64,000 bases of DNA from Aporrectodea caliginosa (lineage: Eukaryota; Annelida; Clitellata; Crassiclitellata; Lumbricidae), in assembly GCA_020284085.1 (NCBI GenBank), contig JACEVL010000837.1, positions 256,001 through 320,000 of the forward strand, in the 5' to 3' direction. Below, piece by piece: positions 1-12,460 of the stretch. The position numbers and the translations under genes are program-made. Position 1 is the stretch's first letter. Each line of letters begins with the position of its first letter. The notes under the pieces were generated by a model. It did no database searches and was not told the origin of the DNA. It saw only the letters and a program-made list of their open reading frames with translations.

Positions 1-90
1 CATATGGGGTCCACTTTAACGACGAGCTGCATTGGTTTCCCAGTCGCTTTTAGCATTTAATACATTCTCGTTGTTTAAGTTAAAAGAACC
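1..90. repeat. Copy of a short palindromic repeat
   Basis: CACTTTAACGACGAGCTGCA near 12-31, then CATTCTCGTTGTTTAAGTTA near 63-82 are inverted arms shared with the element at 57005-57070. A small non-autonomous element is likely. Confidence 0.5.
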
Positions 91-257
91 GCAGGTTAAC
101 ACAGTCAAACTAAAATGCAGTACTTAGTGTACGATTTATATAATTCTTAACGTGGCTAGAAAGCCCAAAGGCTGTCTGATGTGAAGGCATTTCTACTATA
201 AACTGGCCACATATAAACAGGTGTTCACTACGTAATTTGTATTTGTAATGTAATCAC

Positions 258-810
258 AAATTTATATAGCGCCTCTTCAAGAGATACTCACTCACCTTGG
301 GTGCTCCTGATCTAATGACGGACAACCAAGATCGAATAAAATGGTTTTCAAGTGCTTACAGAATAGACATGTAACATACTGTATTATACAATACAATACA
401 ATATTACAACTGTCATTTGATAATGCCCTCCTTCATAGTTCAGAAGTGCACATTGAAGCTGGGCAACTATTAAGAGCCATAAATAGACTGAACCAGGTAA
501 GTTTTAAGTTTAGAGCGATAGACAGTCTCGCTAAAAGAGTTGCAAACATGAGGAGGTAGAGATTAGGATGGAGGGACCGGCAACTGTGAATGAGCGACGG
601 CAAAAACAAGAAGATAGTAGGAACAACATACTTCCAGCAGATGCTGATCGAAGAGAGGAGCGACCTTTAACAGAGTTGCAAGGTATGACCATGGAAGACA
701 AGTAGGATCCAGATGATCTGTGCATGCTCTGTATTAGTCCGTATATCTTTCCAGCTACAGTACCCATGTCTTTGATTACCATTTCCATGCATGCGTGATT
801 AGGCAATTAA
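258..810 (-). mobile_element. CR1-type LINE 3' fragment
   Basis: The complement ends with the tail TATATAG-type GCGCC motif at 262-292, and 550-720 in complement encodes RSSLRSASAGSM and RRSFTVAGPS, the C-terminal consensus of CR1-like ORF2 (RSF.VAGPS.WN). The frame is broken. Confidence 0.5.
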
Positions 811-2100
811 TAAACTATTTAAATAAAATAGCTGAAAGATAGTAGTCCATACTTTGATGTCTCCCAAGATGGCCTGGCATCGGATCAAGTATGGTTCGCG
901 TGACCGTGATCCAGTGTATTTGCAGCATTTGATCGGATTGTCACTACAGTCAAGCAAAAAGCAAAACTGTTAAACAAATGAACCGCAAACAATTTTATTA
1001 TCTAATGGTGAATGTTATACCAGGATAGACCATTTTACCATTTAATGGTAAACATCTTATATCTAATGGAAGACCATTTTACCATTTAGCGGTAAACATC
1101 TTACGTCTAATGGACGATTTTTCCATTTAATGGTAAACGCCTTACCATTTAATGGTAAACAACTTTCCCATTTAATGGCAAACACTTTACCATCAAATGG
1201 AAAACAATTTTACCATCCAGTAGTTAATGTCTTACTATCTGTTGAAAGACCAATTTACCACTTAAAAAATCATGAAATCAAATCCAGACATGAGTCTTAT
1301 GGTAGTAACTGTTCAACAATTAATACTCAATCACATATCCCACATAATAAAATTTTAACCTTGGACACCGAGGTCAAAACATCAAAGCATTACCAATCAT
1401 CCCACTAGCCAACATCCAAGAAGTTAGTAACATAACTAGGAGATATCCTCTGAGATATTAATTGGGGCTAATTAGTAAATGATCCCTTACTTGACCCTAC
1501 AAAATGGCAAAGAAGCCCACAAATGGTTCATATCATTATCATTATTTAGAGTCATTTATGAACATTAACAATAAATAATGACAAATTTATTGCTATTTAC
1601 ATGGTTAAATCTCCGGATATACAAAACAAACGGCTCACTATTTCAATGACAGCTCTTCAATAATTTCATATACAAAGCAACCCTTTCTATGATAAAAACT
1701 AGCTGCAAGCAACCCTGCCTATGATAAAAACTTTATCTCCAGAAATTGTCTAAATCCCAAGATATATGCTGACTACCATGGGTAACCTTTAATATTTTAA
1801 TTTTTATGAAAACTAATTTTTTTCCCATAGATATAACTGTAATCGATAAATATTTATTATTCATCATTATAAGCCCATAAACATTCATTTGTTCATTATT
1901 ACAAGACAATAAAAATACATTCTTATAGTACTGTGAGTTCAAGCAAATTCATTCATCTAGTATAATGAGCCCATAAAACTTCGTTTAGCATTATGAACCT
2001 CAAAAATTCATTCTTAATTATCAAGAGCCCATAAAAATGCATTTATTTATTATTAAAGGCCCGTAAAAATTCACTTATATCTTATAAGTAAGCCCAGGAA
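811..2100. other. AT-rich stretch with two groups of degenerate tandem repeats
   Basis: 1000-1260 holds about nine imperfect units around CCATTTAATGGTAAAC. 1860-2100 holds imperfect units around AGCCCATAAAAATTCATTTA. I see no gene; if the PARP-like gene has its last exons in the window they are not recognisable here. Confidence 0.6.
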
Positions 2101-2120
2101 AATGCATGAAGCCAAATGAC

Positions 2121-2244
2121 CTGAGATAGATTCCGCGTCCAAATCGTCCAGCTCGGCTCAGCCTTTCATCGAGTCCTTCGTCACAGATCAGCTCAAGCGG
2201 CGCACTTGTACCATGATAAAGGTTCTGGATATTTAACTGGAAAC
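2121..2244 (-). CDS. PARP-like gene, exon with HGT and GRGIY motifs
   Basis: 124 nt, phase 1 in and 2 out. LYHGTS and GRFGRGIYLR are the NAD-binding signature of the PARP catalytic fold. Confidence 0.65.
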
Positions 2245-3287
2245 CTGAAAATCAATGAAGACATAGTTATGTATTTTTTTGGGTTGTCAGTGTCTGAAAA
2301 ATGGTAATAACCAGAGTCTGGCGTTATGTTCTCTGCTAAACTGCAGACTCCAAATGTGTATTACTCCACTGCTATCCAGCGAAACAACACTTCTGGACTT
2401 TACCGATGAAGTGGTCCTTCTCAAAACTCTCAGATTCTCAAAGCCATGCTCCAGTCAATGGAAATACTGGGCTGAGAATATAGATCAACTGTGCAAAAAC
2501 TTTCATCCTTACAATCGTTGAACATTCTCCGATTTGGGATCACACGCAGGTTGCAAGAATCAAGGTGAAACTGGTCTGGCGGTACACCAACCTGTACCTG
2601 TGCTTCAACGAAGAAATACTGATATGCCCTAGGAATATGCCTATGAGAATATGCCCAGGGAATATGCCTGTGAGGATATGCCCTGGGAATATGCCTGTGA
2701 GGATATGCCCTGGGAAGATGCCAGTGAGGATAGATATGCCATGGGAATATGCCTGTGAGGACATGCACTGTCAATATGCCTGTGAGGATAGATATGCCCT
2801 GGGAATATGCCTGTGAGGATATGCCCTGGAAATATGCCTGTCAGGATAGGCCCTGGGAATATGCCTGTCAGGATATGCCCTGGGAATATGTCCGTGAATA
2901 TATGCCCTGGGAACATGCCTGTGACAGTATGCCCTGGGAATATGCCTGCAAGGATATGCCCTGGGAATATGCCTGTGATGTTTCTACACAGGCATAATTT
3001 ATACACATATGAGTCACCTTTATCATTATACCATTCATAAGAAAGAACATTGATGAACTAACCTTTCTCTTTTAACTTTGACTTCTTCAGGTGTTCAGAC
3101 TCGAGACTAAATTTTTCCAACAAGTCCTTGTTGTCGATTCGCAGAAGTCGAGTCAGAGTGAGACCAGCCTTTTCCAGGTCAGACTTCACCTGTGCATAAA
3201 CTGGATCTGATGAATTGACTGCTGATGTGTGCCTTATCTGGACTGCTGTAAGGCTATCAACTGGATCAGAGTATTGTGAGACTACGT
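2121..3287 (-). CDS. PARP-like ADP-ribosyltransferase, two exons seen (partial gene)
   Basis: Exon 3287-3063 (acceptor TGTTTCAG, donor AAAG|GTTAGT) and exon 2244-2121 (acceptor TTTTCAG, donor CTCAG|GTCATT) join in phase 1. The first encodes SDPVYAQVKSDLEKAG, LLRIDNKDLLEKFSLE, like the segment before the catalytic fold in mono-ADP-ribosylating PARPs (I.RI.N..L...F). The second encodes NLYHGTSAPLELICDEGLDE and AGRFGRGIYLR, matching the donor-loop pattern .L.HGT...I....GLD.R...G.FG.GIY. The H-Y catalytic pair is visible (H of HGT, Y of GIY). I found no further exons, up- or downstream; the remaining exons may lie left of base 1. The intron contains a 27-bp minisatellite. Confidence 0.62.
2625..2990. 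repeat. 27-bp minisatellite in the PARP-like intron
   Basis: About 13 copies of a unit built on GGAATATGCCTGTGAGGATA plus TGCCCTG. Because 27 is divisible by three, several frames stay open on both strands; these are not considered genes. Confidence 0.9.
3063..3287 (-). CDS. PARP-like gene, upstream exon
   Basis: 225 nt, phase 1 in and 1 out. Encodes DVVSQYSDPVDSLTAVQIRH near the start and the RIDNKDLLEKF motif. Confidence 0.6.
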
Positions 3288-3599
3288 CTGAAACACAAAA
3301 ACAGAACTGTAATTTATAATTGTAATTCAACATTCATAAAGTGTCACTTCAAGATAAAATACATCAATGGCGCTCCTGACTGATCAATCACTGTCGAATA
3401 ATACAGACTTCACACGCATGATAAATTATGGAAGGGACAAACCAAGGAGTTCGAGCCACAGCTCTTGAAAAAGGCGATTGCCAGTAGACCAGAAAACCAG
3501 GTCTTATTGAGATTGTTATATACTGGTAATGAACAGAATATTCTGACTAATCTCATCAACATAATTTTCTGGATGTTATAATTAACAGAAAAAATTACA

Positions 3600-3945
3600 T
3601 GTTGATCTGAAATTGTGGCAAGACAGCGACTTTGAAAGGTACTTAAAGCAACCATACAACTGTATTAGGTGTTTTGATACACACATCAAATTCTCTGCCC
3701 CGTCATTGTGTCCTCTCAAATCCTCTGACCGGCTTGACCTCTTCATACCCTGTGTTAGGACCTGCATAGGTCCCTCTCTATGGAATGTACTTCCCCTCTC
3801 TATGCTCTACCATCCTCTCTGTTGGCATATCTATCTCTTTCTCTCACCTTAAAACCCCCCTTTTCTCTCGGGGAACCGCGCACTGGGAGCGCTTCTGAAA
3901 GGCTGTGATAAGTGCTTCATAAATGATCAAATACAATACAATACA
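3600..3945 (+). mobile_element. CR1-type LINE 3' end
   Basis: Encodes LKSSDRLDLFIPCVRT and LWNVLPLS (LINE C-terminal pattern), then the tail CTGGGAGCGCTTCTGAAAGG and a CAATACAATAC tract. It is truncated at the 5' side. Confidence 0.6.
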
Positions 3946-5080
3946 TTCATACATAGCTATATGCACATACATGTATACATATACCTTGTGCACGCACATA
4001 CAATAGTAACTAATATGCCTGTATATGCAGGGCAAAGGGTTAGCATAGTATAAACAAACCAATTACCTCTCCAAAAGCACACTGTATATCATTACAAATT
4101 GTGCCAATACAATTTAAACCCATTATAAACAAATAGTGCTAACACAACTGAAACCCACTATAACATGCTACATTATATATGAGTATCAATATTAATGCCT
4201 TCTGCATTACGAAAATGACACTACTGAAATTAACGTATTAGATTACACCTCATTATAATAACAGCGCTGCATGGATATACACAAGTAGTGTCACAAGGAT
4301 GTATATTGTTTTAATCAACCTCACACCAAACCTTCTGAAAAACTATGACAAAGCTTTCTAATAACAAGTATAGTACTCCGTACTTTTGTTTGCTTCTCCC
4401 GTCTGAGTACTTATACGATCACCAGTAGCCATTGTCAACCTTTTATCACAGTCTTCTAAAACAAATCACCAAAGAATTTGCTACTCAACAAAATTGCAAC
4501 TTCTGCAAATCATGTGATCAATTTGCCACAAGAAGATTCAAAACACATTGCACTAGCCTTATAAACTGCATGAACTTGGAAACTTACATGGAAACTTACT
4601 TGGTACTTGCAGGCATTTAGAAACCGACAGGTTAATTAACTCTGAGTAACTAGGATAAGTAACTGGACCATGATGCAAATATAATGGGGCTGGAGAGGTT
4701 TGAAGGGCGTTGACGCAAGACCTAGGTAACTAGTATAGGTAACTACCGTCACTACAACAAAGGGCAAGCTTATAGTATCGGGGGCTGAAGATATAGTGCG
4801 TGTTTACTGGCGTCGTGAGTGTCGGTTAGGGTCAGGTTAGGCGTCATGAGGGTCAGTTAGGGTCAGAGTTACTGCCGTCAATAGAAAACCTGGTACCGTC
4901 CGGCGTCCGCGCAGCATGCCCAAAGATACCGTATAATTCTTCAGCCCCGATACTATAAGTTTGCCCAACAAAGTTTGAAAACCACTGCAGTAGACCATCG
5001 CGCAACCCTCAAAAATAACAAACAATACTTTGACCAGTCTTACTCACTTACTTACTTGCAGTCTCAGTGTCATTTCAATG
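3946..5080. other. Region without recognisable gene; one copy of the GGTTAGGGTCAG repeat
   Basis: Mostly AT-rich unique sequence. 4770-4975 is a diverged copy of the unit found in the foldback element at 6170-6530 (GTCGTGAGTGTCGGTTAGGG, then CTGGTACCGTCCGGCGTC). Confidence 0.6.
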
Positions 5081-5081
5081 G

Positions 5082-5325
5082 GGGTCCGGTGGCGCGTTGG
5101 ATATCATCTGGCGAAGAGTGCGAGAGGTACCGAGTTCGAGCCCCGTTAGGGCGGATTTGCTTTGTAGGCTGCTATTAGCGCCGTGTATTACAGGCTGTCT
5201 GTTCTGTTAGTAGTTAACTAGTTAAGATTGTTTCAATTGCATAACATGTAAATGTACAGCGCAGTGCGTTTGTCAGGCGCTAAATTAAAGAAAAGATATT
5301 ATTATTATTATTATTAATAACCATT
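5082..5325 (+). mobile_element. tRNA-derived SINE
   Basis: The head has an A-box-like GGTGGCGCGTTGGAT and a B-box GAGTTCGAGCCCC; the body ends with GTCAGGCGCTAAATTAAAG and an (ATT)n tail. Confidence 0.65.
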
Positions 5326-5574
5326 TCGCAAACGTTTTGGACGATTTATAACACTTACATAATTATAAAGTTGAGATGGCTATTCTGTAATTACCAATGC
5401 TACGATGCGATTATATAGAAAACGTGTCTAAAACGCAGAAAATGGATAAATTCTGTAAAATTTTACTCCGATGTTTATATTTCAGTCCTGCATCGGTTCA
5501 TATTATCAGAGATACTACTCTTAGGAAGTGTGCGTTGTGTCCGCCGCCTGGCGACTGCCAAAATAAAATATAGA

Positions 5575-7255
5575 CGTAGCGAATCCATTCACGCCCCGGA
5601 CGTTAGCTCAGCCCAAGCACTACATTCACGCCCGTCACGATATATTATTGGCTAAAGCATGTCCATGATGTCACATCAACTTGCTCACTTCCCTTGGGAT
5701 TTTGAAGTGGCGGACATCTTAAGGATAGATTATGGTTTATAATAATAATGAGTTAGCCTAAGGCTAAGCGTCGCGATGGTCGTTTAGGGTCAGGTTAGGC
5801 GTCGTGAGGGTCAGTTAGGGTCAGGGTTAGGGTTGTCTCGTCGTTAGAAAACATGGTGAACAACATCCCACCGCTTTCGGGAGTGCTTATCGGTCGGCTC
5901 CTTTAACCTGCACAAATCATGTGACATGCATTGACCAAATGACCACTTAAAAACCTTGTTATGTTAATTGCGTAACGGACGTTATTCAGGTCCTCTATAT
6001 ACATGTATATGTGATGCGGTATCCCAAAACCAGGCGGAAGGTAAAAATTTAAGAAAATTAGATTTTAATTTATCTTTGTAGATCTTTTGAAGATCTTTTC
6101 AAAATGCTAAAGGTTTTCTTGGTGGGCCTAACCGTTGCGAAGATATGCGGTTTGGAAACTAAGCCCTTGAAGGACATAGTGCGTAAGTTTACCGTCGTCG
6201 TGAGTGTCGGTTAGGGTCAGTAGGCGTCGTGAGGGTCGGTTAGTGTCAGGGTTAGGGTTAGGGTTAGTGTCGTCATTAGAAAAACTGGTACCGTCCGGCG
6301 TCTGTACAGCATGCCCAAATAAAAGATACTTTATAATCCTTCAGCCCACGAAGGACATAGTGTGTAAGTTTACCGTCGTCGTGAGTGTCGGTTAGGGTCA
6401 GTAGGCGTCGTCAGGGTCAGGGTTAGGGTTAGTGTCGTCATTATAAAAACTGGTACCGTCCGGCGTCTGTACAGCATGACCAAATAAAAGATACTGTATA
6501 ATCCTTCAGCCCACGTTACTATAAGTTTGCCCGCAGCGTTTACTTTTGGCGTCCCCAGTTTACTTTATTTAGGCATATGAATCGCAGGCATGATACTGGA
6601 TGAATTTACCTTGCAGGGATGTATTCACAAATTTTAAGGCAAGCATTTAGTATCGGGATGCGTAAGTTTCCGGGCATCGGAAGGTATCTTTTGGCATGCT
6701 GCGTGTAAGGTACGATGTCTTCTAAATACGACACTGACCCTCACGACGCGTTACCTTACCCTAATTGACTCTCACGACGACTAAAATGACGGGAGAAAAT
6801 ACATGCACCCCGATATACTAAATGCTTGCCAATTATAATTTGTGAAGGTTAAACACATACTATCCTCTCTTGTCCCTTCTTCTCGTACCTCACTCATTTA
6901 CTATTAGGTCATGGATACAGTCATGCCCGACGTGAGCCTAATAAGCTTACCTGGGACTAGTATCACGCTCGTTACGCTATTGGTCAATGCATGTCATGAT
7001 TTTGCGCATGTGAAAGGAGCCAACCGATAAACTCTCCCGAAGAATGCGGTGGAAGATTGTTCACCATGTTTTCTAATGACGACCCTAACCGACCCTCACG
7101 TAGCCTAACCTGCCAAGCGACCATCTAGATGTCCGCCATTTCAAAGTTCCAAGGAAAGACTAGTTCACGTGACAGGCTTTAGCCAATAATGCAACGGGCG
7201 TGATTGTAGTACTGGGGTTCCGCTAACGCCCGAGGCGTGAACGGATCCACAACGT
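5575..7255. mobile_element. Foldback (long inverted repeat) element with telomere-like internal repeats
   Basis: The ends are inverted: near 5590 ATTCACGCCCCGGACGTTAG, and in complement near 7250 GTTCACGCCTCGGGCGTTAG. The similarity runs inward for some 350 bp on each side (5580-5945 against 7250-6975), including TATTGGCTAAAGC and CGGTCGGCTCCTTT. Internal copies of a 180-bp unit with GGGTTAGGGTTAGGG lie at 6170-6350 and 6350-6530, and an inverted copy at 6650-6840. No transposase is seen. Confidence 0.65.
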
Positions 7256-7458
7256 TACTATTAATGAAGTTATTGCATTGTGATTGCAAGCAGTCTTTAA
7301 TTAAGAATTCGGTTAACTCTTTTCAGCAGAAGTTGAGTAACCCATGCCTGGCTGCGTCCCAGTGTATCTGATGCAAAACATGAGATTTTGTACACTTCAT
7401 TTTCATGGTCACCTTAGTACACTTTGTGTCATCTGTAGAAATGGTTAATGTTCTTTAG

Positions 7459-7714
7459 GCACATTTCGAAGACAATCAGTTCGAGAGAAATCGTAAGGAC
7501 GGATGGAGAAAGCTACGACCCGATGCTGTGCCAACGCTCTTCTCACACAGTGTACCGGTGCGTGTCAGAAAACCACCATTGAAACGCAGCCTGGATGAAA
7601 GCCCGACGAAGACTGCTGCAGATAAGCGATTGCGTATCGAACACAGCTACAGCAGCAAATCTTTGCCGGATTTCTCCACCAATACTGCCATGGCTGAAGC
7701 ACAACTTTACGATG
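7459..7714 (+). CDS. P-element/THAP9-like transposase, exon with end of THAP domain
   Basis: After the acceptor TTCTTTAG the frame reads AHFEDNQFERNRKDGWRKLR then PDAVPTLF. HF.......L...AVPT.F is the C-terminal part of a THAP zinc-finger. A basic region RVRKPPLKRSLDE follows. Donor GATG|GTAATT joins the next exon in phase 1. A possible first exon near 7327-7400 (MPGCVPVYL) looks degenerate. Confidence 0.65.
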
Positions 7715-8384
7715 GTAATTTAGTATTGTATTGTATTTGTATTGTGTTTGCAAATTTATAAAGCAACTAACTATTCAGACACCAAGAACTGCAGACGCAA
7801 GATGCTGGGCCAAAGACATTTGAATCTGGAGGGACAAGAAGATCATAATAATGAGCATCAAATGGTAATGAACACAATAGTGTTAAAATATAGTGCTGTT
7901 CCAGCTGCATTTATAGATGAATTTGAATATTATTATAGATTACTGTTTTAGACTATTATATTATTTTCTGCCAAGTCTTTGTTGGCTTTTAAGAAGGACA
8001 ATATAGTTACATTCTTTTGCATTACAATTTTTTTCTAAACAGAGATATCATAGTGTGCTGGAATTAAAACCGCTGCAACATTTCTGTATGAATGTTACGT
8101 CAGTGACGGTGGAATGCACCTATACAGGACTGTAGAAATTAAGTTCTGTCTCTTTTGCCATGTGGTCCACTCCTGGAGAGTCCATACTAAGGTATCCTGC
8201 CTTTTGGGTCCTGGTCATTTGTCTCTCAAGTCTTTCTCATTCATTGGCCATTGAATACCCATGACCAAGCTGGGATATGCAATGTTCATTCCTTGCATTC
8301 ATTGTATGAACCTTGCTGTCTGCAAGGTTCCTTCACTCAGTTCGATTTGTAGGCACTTACTAGACAATATTTTGGTCGTTTCAG

Positions 8385-10720
8385 CTTCTAACAACAACGA
8401 CACAGTTTTCACACGTGAGGACCTGACTGCATCTGAAAGTTTATCGAACAGCACTGCACATGCTACATCGCACTCGGTAACTTGTTCAACGTCGTCGGCA
8501 GCTGACGCCACAGCTAATTGTGCAAGTTGTCGCACTTTAAATGATCGCATCAACAAACTGCAGAAACAGTTGGCAACGAAGACTCGTCTCTTTGCTGCTC
8601 TACGTGATAGACACAAAGCGACATTGCGAAAAGTAAGGAAAATGTCGAGAGAGAAATTTACTTTTGGTTTTGCTGTTAAGAAATTTCTGAACATCGATCA
8701 GCTGAAGTTGATGTGCAGAGGTAGCCAAAGGGGTTCTAAATGGAGTTCGCCGACGGTAAGAAATGCACTGCAACTGCATTTTGCATGTGGTCCCACAGGT
8801 TACCGTGTACTTTTGCCTCAGAAGTATCCGTTGCCATCACTGCGCACTTTGCGTCGAAGTATTCAATTTGTTAAATTTGAGACTGGAATTCTAACAGAAG
8901 TTTTCCAATTCCTTGCTATTAAAGTTCATGATATGAGTGTTCATGAACGCGAATGTTGCTTAACATTGGATGAGATGTCGATAGCAGCAGGTGTTGATGA
9001 TACCCGGAGTGGCCATTTCATTGGTGATGTAACATTGCCGGATCACACCGGTGTTGCTACACACAGTTTGGTTTTTATGCTTGGTGGAATTACTACGCGC
9101 TGGAAGCAAACTGTTGCCTATTATTACACTGCAAATTCGACGGATGGCAGTGTCTTTGCTCCGATTTTGCTTAGCATCATTAAACGGTGTTACGAAATTG
9201 GTTTGCGTGTTGCCGCCGTTACCTGTGATATGGGCAGTGCTAACCGAGCAATGTGGAAGAAGCTTGGCATAGTGTGTGGAAAACAGGCTGCAACCATTAA
9301 CTCTTTTTCTCATCCATGCATTCCAGAGTACAAGATTTTTATTCTAGCTGATGTGCCGCATGTCATAAAGAATGTTAGGAATCACCTGGTAAATGGTCAA
9401 AATATTGTGTTGCCTATGCATTTGGTACAGAAATTTAATTTACCATGTGATACAGTTTGTATTGCGCCTCTAAGGAAACTTGTTGAGTACCAAAACGAGA
9501 AAGCCTTAAAACCTGCACCAAATCTTACTGCCAAACATATCGATCCTTCGCACTTCGATAAAATGAAAGTGTCACAGGCCATGAATATTTTCAGTCACTC
9601 GGTTTCAGCTGCACTTAGGCTTATGGTAGAAACAAACAACTGGGATCGTAACATATTGACTACATGCTGGTTTCTTGAAATGATGAATAAATGGTTTGAT
9701 TTGATGTCGTCGCGTCATCCCATCATGGCAATTAGCAAATTTGACATGAATAAATATGCTTCTGCTATAGCGTTCCTGTATTCGGTTGTTGATGTATTTG
9801 AAAACATAGCTATCGCCAAGCCGGGCACCACAGCTTCTTGGAAGCCAGTTCAGAGTGGTGTTATACTGTCTACGCTTTCTGTTTTGCAGTTGCAGGACAG
9901 GTTGCTAAATACTGAGAATTGTAAGTTTCTTTTGACTGCACGACTGACTCAGGACTGTGTAGAAAACTTGTTTTCGTGTGTTCGCAGCAAAAATGCAGTT
10001 CCCACAGCACTTGAGTTCAAGAACAGCTTGAGATTGCTAACGGTATCCCAGTACCTCAAGGGTGCTGACACAGGAAGCTATGATTTAGCTGATGGTAGTC
10101 TTGCAGCCGATTTCCTCACAGTGCAATTGAAATGCAAAATTGACGACCCTGTTTCGGATGCAGTCTTTTCTGCATGCAAGCCAATGTTGGATTATGGTAA
10201 CATATGTGCTGTGGCACTTGACTCCACAGAGTTGTGTTGCTTGTATTACTTGGCTGGTTACATTCTCTCTCGTGTTGAAAAGAACGATGTGACATGTCCG
10301 TCATGTATTGCCTCTGTTAAAGCTCAAGATTATATTCAGGAATTAGGAACAGAGGTTACACGTCTGCTTACACTGAAAGAATATAGGTCGGGTTGTCTAA
10401 CACCATGCAATGAGACCGCCTTCGGTATATTCCTATCCGCAGAAATTGCTTTTCGACAGCTTGAGGAATCCTTTTTGTCTGCCTCAAATGATCTACGCGA
10501 ACAGCTTCTGCTAGAAATCATGTCCCGAAATGCAGATGTCAATTTACCTGAATGTCATGAAATCAAGCGTAAGCTCATCCGCCGGTTTACTGGGGCCAGG
10601 CTACATTTCTTTGCAGCGAAGCAAAGATCTCTGAGAAAAGAGCTAGTTGCAAAGAAATCGTGTCACGAGATGTCCAGTAAGAGCATGCAGATGCGCAAAA
10701 GTGTTAGCAAAATCAAGTAG
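8385..10720 (+). CDS. P-element/THAP9-like transposase, main exon
   Basis: The reading frame is open for more than 770 codons, acceptor GTCGTTTCAG at 8375-8384. An N-terminal coiled coil (LNDRINKLQKQLATKTRLFA) is typical of P transposases. RNase H-like catalytic motifs follow in order: LTLDEMSI (8959), VTCDMGSANRAMWKKLG (9218), ILADVPHVIKNVRNHL (9342) and LTQDCVENLFSCVR (9946), the last holding the catalytic Glu. FALE- and PTALEFKNSLRLL also fits THAP9/P families. The frame shows no stop or shift, so the protein may be functional. Terminal repeats and the target duplication were not found. Confidence 0.82.
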
Positions 10721-11860
10721 TACCCTACGTTATTCTATTACTGATGTTATTGAATGCATTCAATGTCCAAGTGCCTGTAGTCCATGACTTTGCATATTAG
10801 TCTTCTGTGCCGTATGTAATTTGTTGCCTGTTGCTTCTATTTCATTCCGTTACTACGTCAGTTGCAAGTTAAATATTGAAGAACTGTACAGGCATCATAG
10901 ATGCATTAATTTGTTATTTGAAGGATATATGCTTGTACACAGTGCCATTTGGTGTTCAATTTACTATATTACTGTGCGTTATTCCGATTGTAATAATATT
11001 GCTTTGCATAGTCTGTTGGTATGGTATGACATTTTCTTATGATAGATTGGATTAACTTGAGAAATGTTTCATAAATTAGCCTTGAAAATGTTTCATAAAT
11101 TAGCCTTGTATATTGAACAGAGGCTTAGGAAAAGGATATATATTGGATTGCTGTTTGCAATGTAACATTTGTCTCTTGTTTTTAAAAAAGGGGACAGTAA
11201 CATTTCTACTTTCTAAGAATTTTGCTGGTAATTGCAAGTCGCTGTCACAAATGATAGTTTAATTTCATAACTTGTAATTGATATAGATTTGTTTGGACAT
11301 TGTTTCACTGTATTTGCATTGTCTGGAATTTAATAATAACTTCATTTAAGAATGTCTCGAGAATCTCTTAACACAGAAGTAGGCCAAAATAAAAGTTAAC
11401 TAAGGTCTTGTACCCCAGATGTCCTCTCTTCTTCTGCCTTAGATTTGTTGCTTGAACGTTTGAACAGAAAGTTTGAAGATGTGATAGAATACAGATGCAA
11501 ATTAAATTAGAAGATGGACAGACATGGTTGAAGGAGAAAATAATTTGGGCCAAAGACTGACAGACATAGTCAAAATAATTTGGAAAGAAGATTATATATT
11601 GGAATGAATGAGTTACCGAGGGATCAGAACAGTCTTTTACATAGAATTGAACCCGAGACCATAGGCCCACGTAGAAGTACTAGACTGTTAGGTCAACAAT
11701 TAGATTACCGCTTTCCTGGTAGGCCTACACTTTAGAAGTGAAACAGGTGCTAGCGGAGGTATGCAGAGCAATTTTAAGGTCGTCGTAGGTCTCACGCATT
11801 CGTAGGCCCCAACTGCCAAATCTGCATTAGAGCTAAACACATTCACATTATAAGTAAAAG
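10721..11860. other. AT-rich sequence downstream of the transposase
   Basis: Probably the 3' non-coding part of the P-like element. A short direct repeat (GTTTCATAAATTAGCCTTG) occurs near 11070 and 11092. No gene seen. Confidence 0.5.
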
Positions 11861-12460
11861 TAAGTATGTTCTTTATTAAACGCTCAGAGCTTTACCTACA
11901 AAGTCAGAAATAATTTAGGTATAAAGAAAATGATAATTAGAAGAAAAATTAAGTCAACTAAAAAGCAGATAACTAACTGTACAACATCCTAGCCAAGAAA
12001 CCGTGCCTGGTAAGAGAATCAAATCTAGGGAGAACACGGTTATGTGAGCGTGGGCGCAGGTCATGACCAGTACAATTGAGGGGAGTGGGGAGAAGGTCGT
12101 GGAGGGTGCGGCTAGTATTTGTTAAGATATTTCTAAAGACGTCTATGTCAGCTTTTTGACAAAGCTCCTCAAAGGTGGGCAAAGATTTGGGTAGGAAACC
12201 AAGGCGTACCAACTTGTGGGCCAACGCGCTCAAAGACTCAAATTCCTGCTTACTGTCGAAGCCCGACCATACTTGGGAACAGTAGGCCTATAGCATGCGG
12301 TTGATAGTGGTAGCCCGACCACATCATGAAGCCTGACCCCCGAAAGCCCATGTGAGATCAAAATACGATGGGCATGGAGAGATTGCGTGGCCCGAATGCA
12401 AAGTCTTTGAACATACGGGGGAAAACCGAACTTGTCGGTAATCTCAACGCCCATGCAGTA
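11860..12460 (-). mobile_element. LINE (CR1/Crack-like) ORF2 C-terminal fragment
   Basis: Complement encodes SLHAHRILISHGLSG, LSALAHKLVRLGFLPKSLPT, FEELCQKAD and HDLRPRSHNRVLP. This is the end of a reverse-transcriptase ORF common in marine invertebrates (A..LV.LGYLP..L..F..L....D, LRPR.H...LP). The frame is interrupted at about 12231. A TTCTTTATT tail lies at 11868. Confidence 0.65.

Noticed and set aside
2430..3050. Several overlapping proteins of 9-residue repeats
   Set aside because: A 27-bp minisatellite inside an intron keeps all frames open; nothing else supports coding.
6240..6275. A chromosome end
   Set aside because: The GGGTTA words are few, imperfect, and inside a repeated unit flanked by ordinary sequence.
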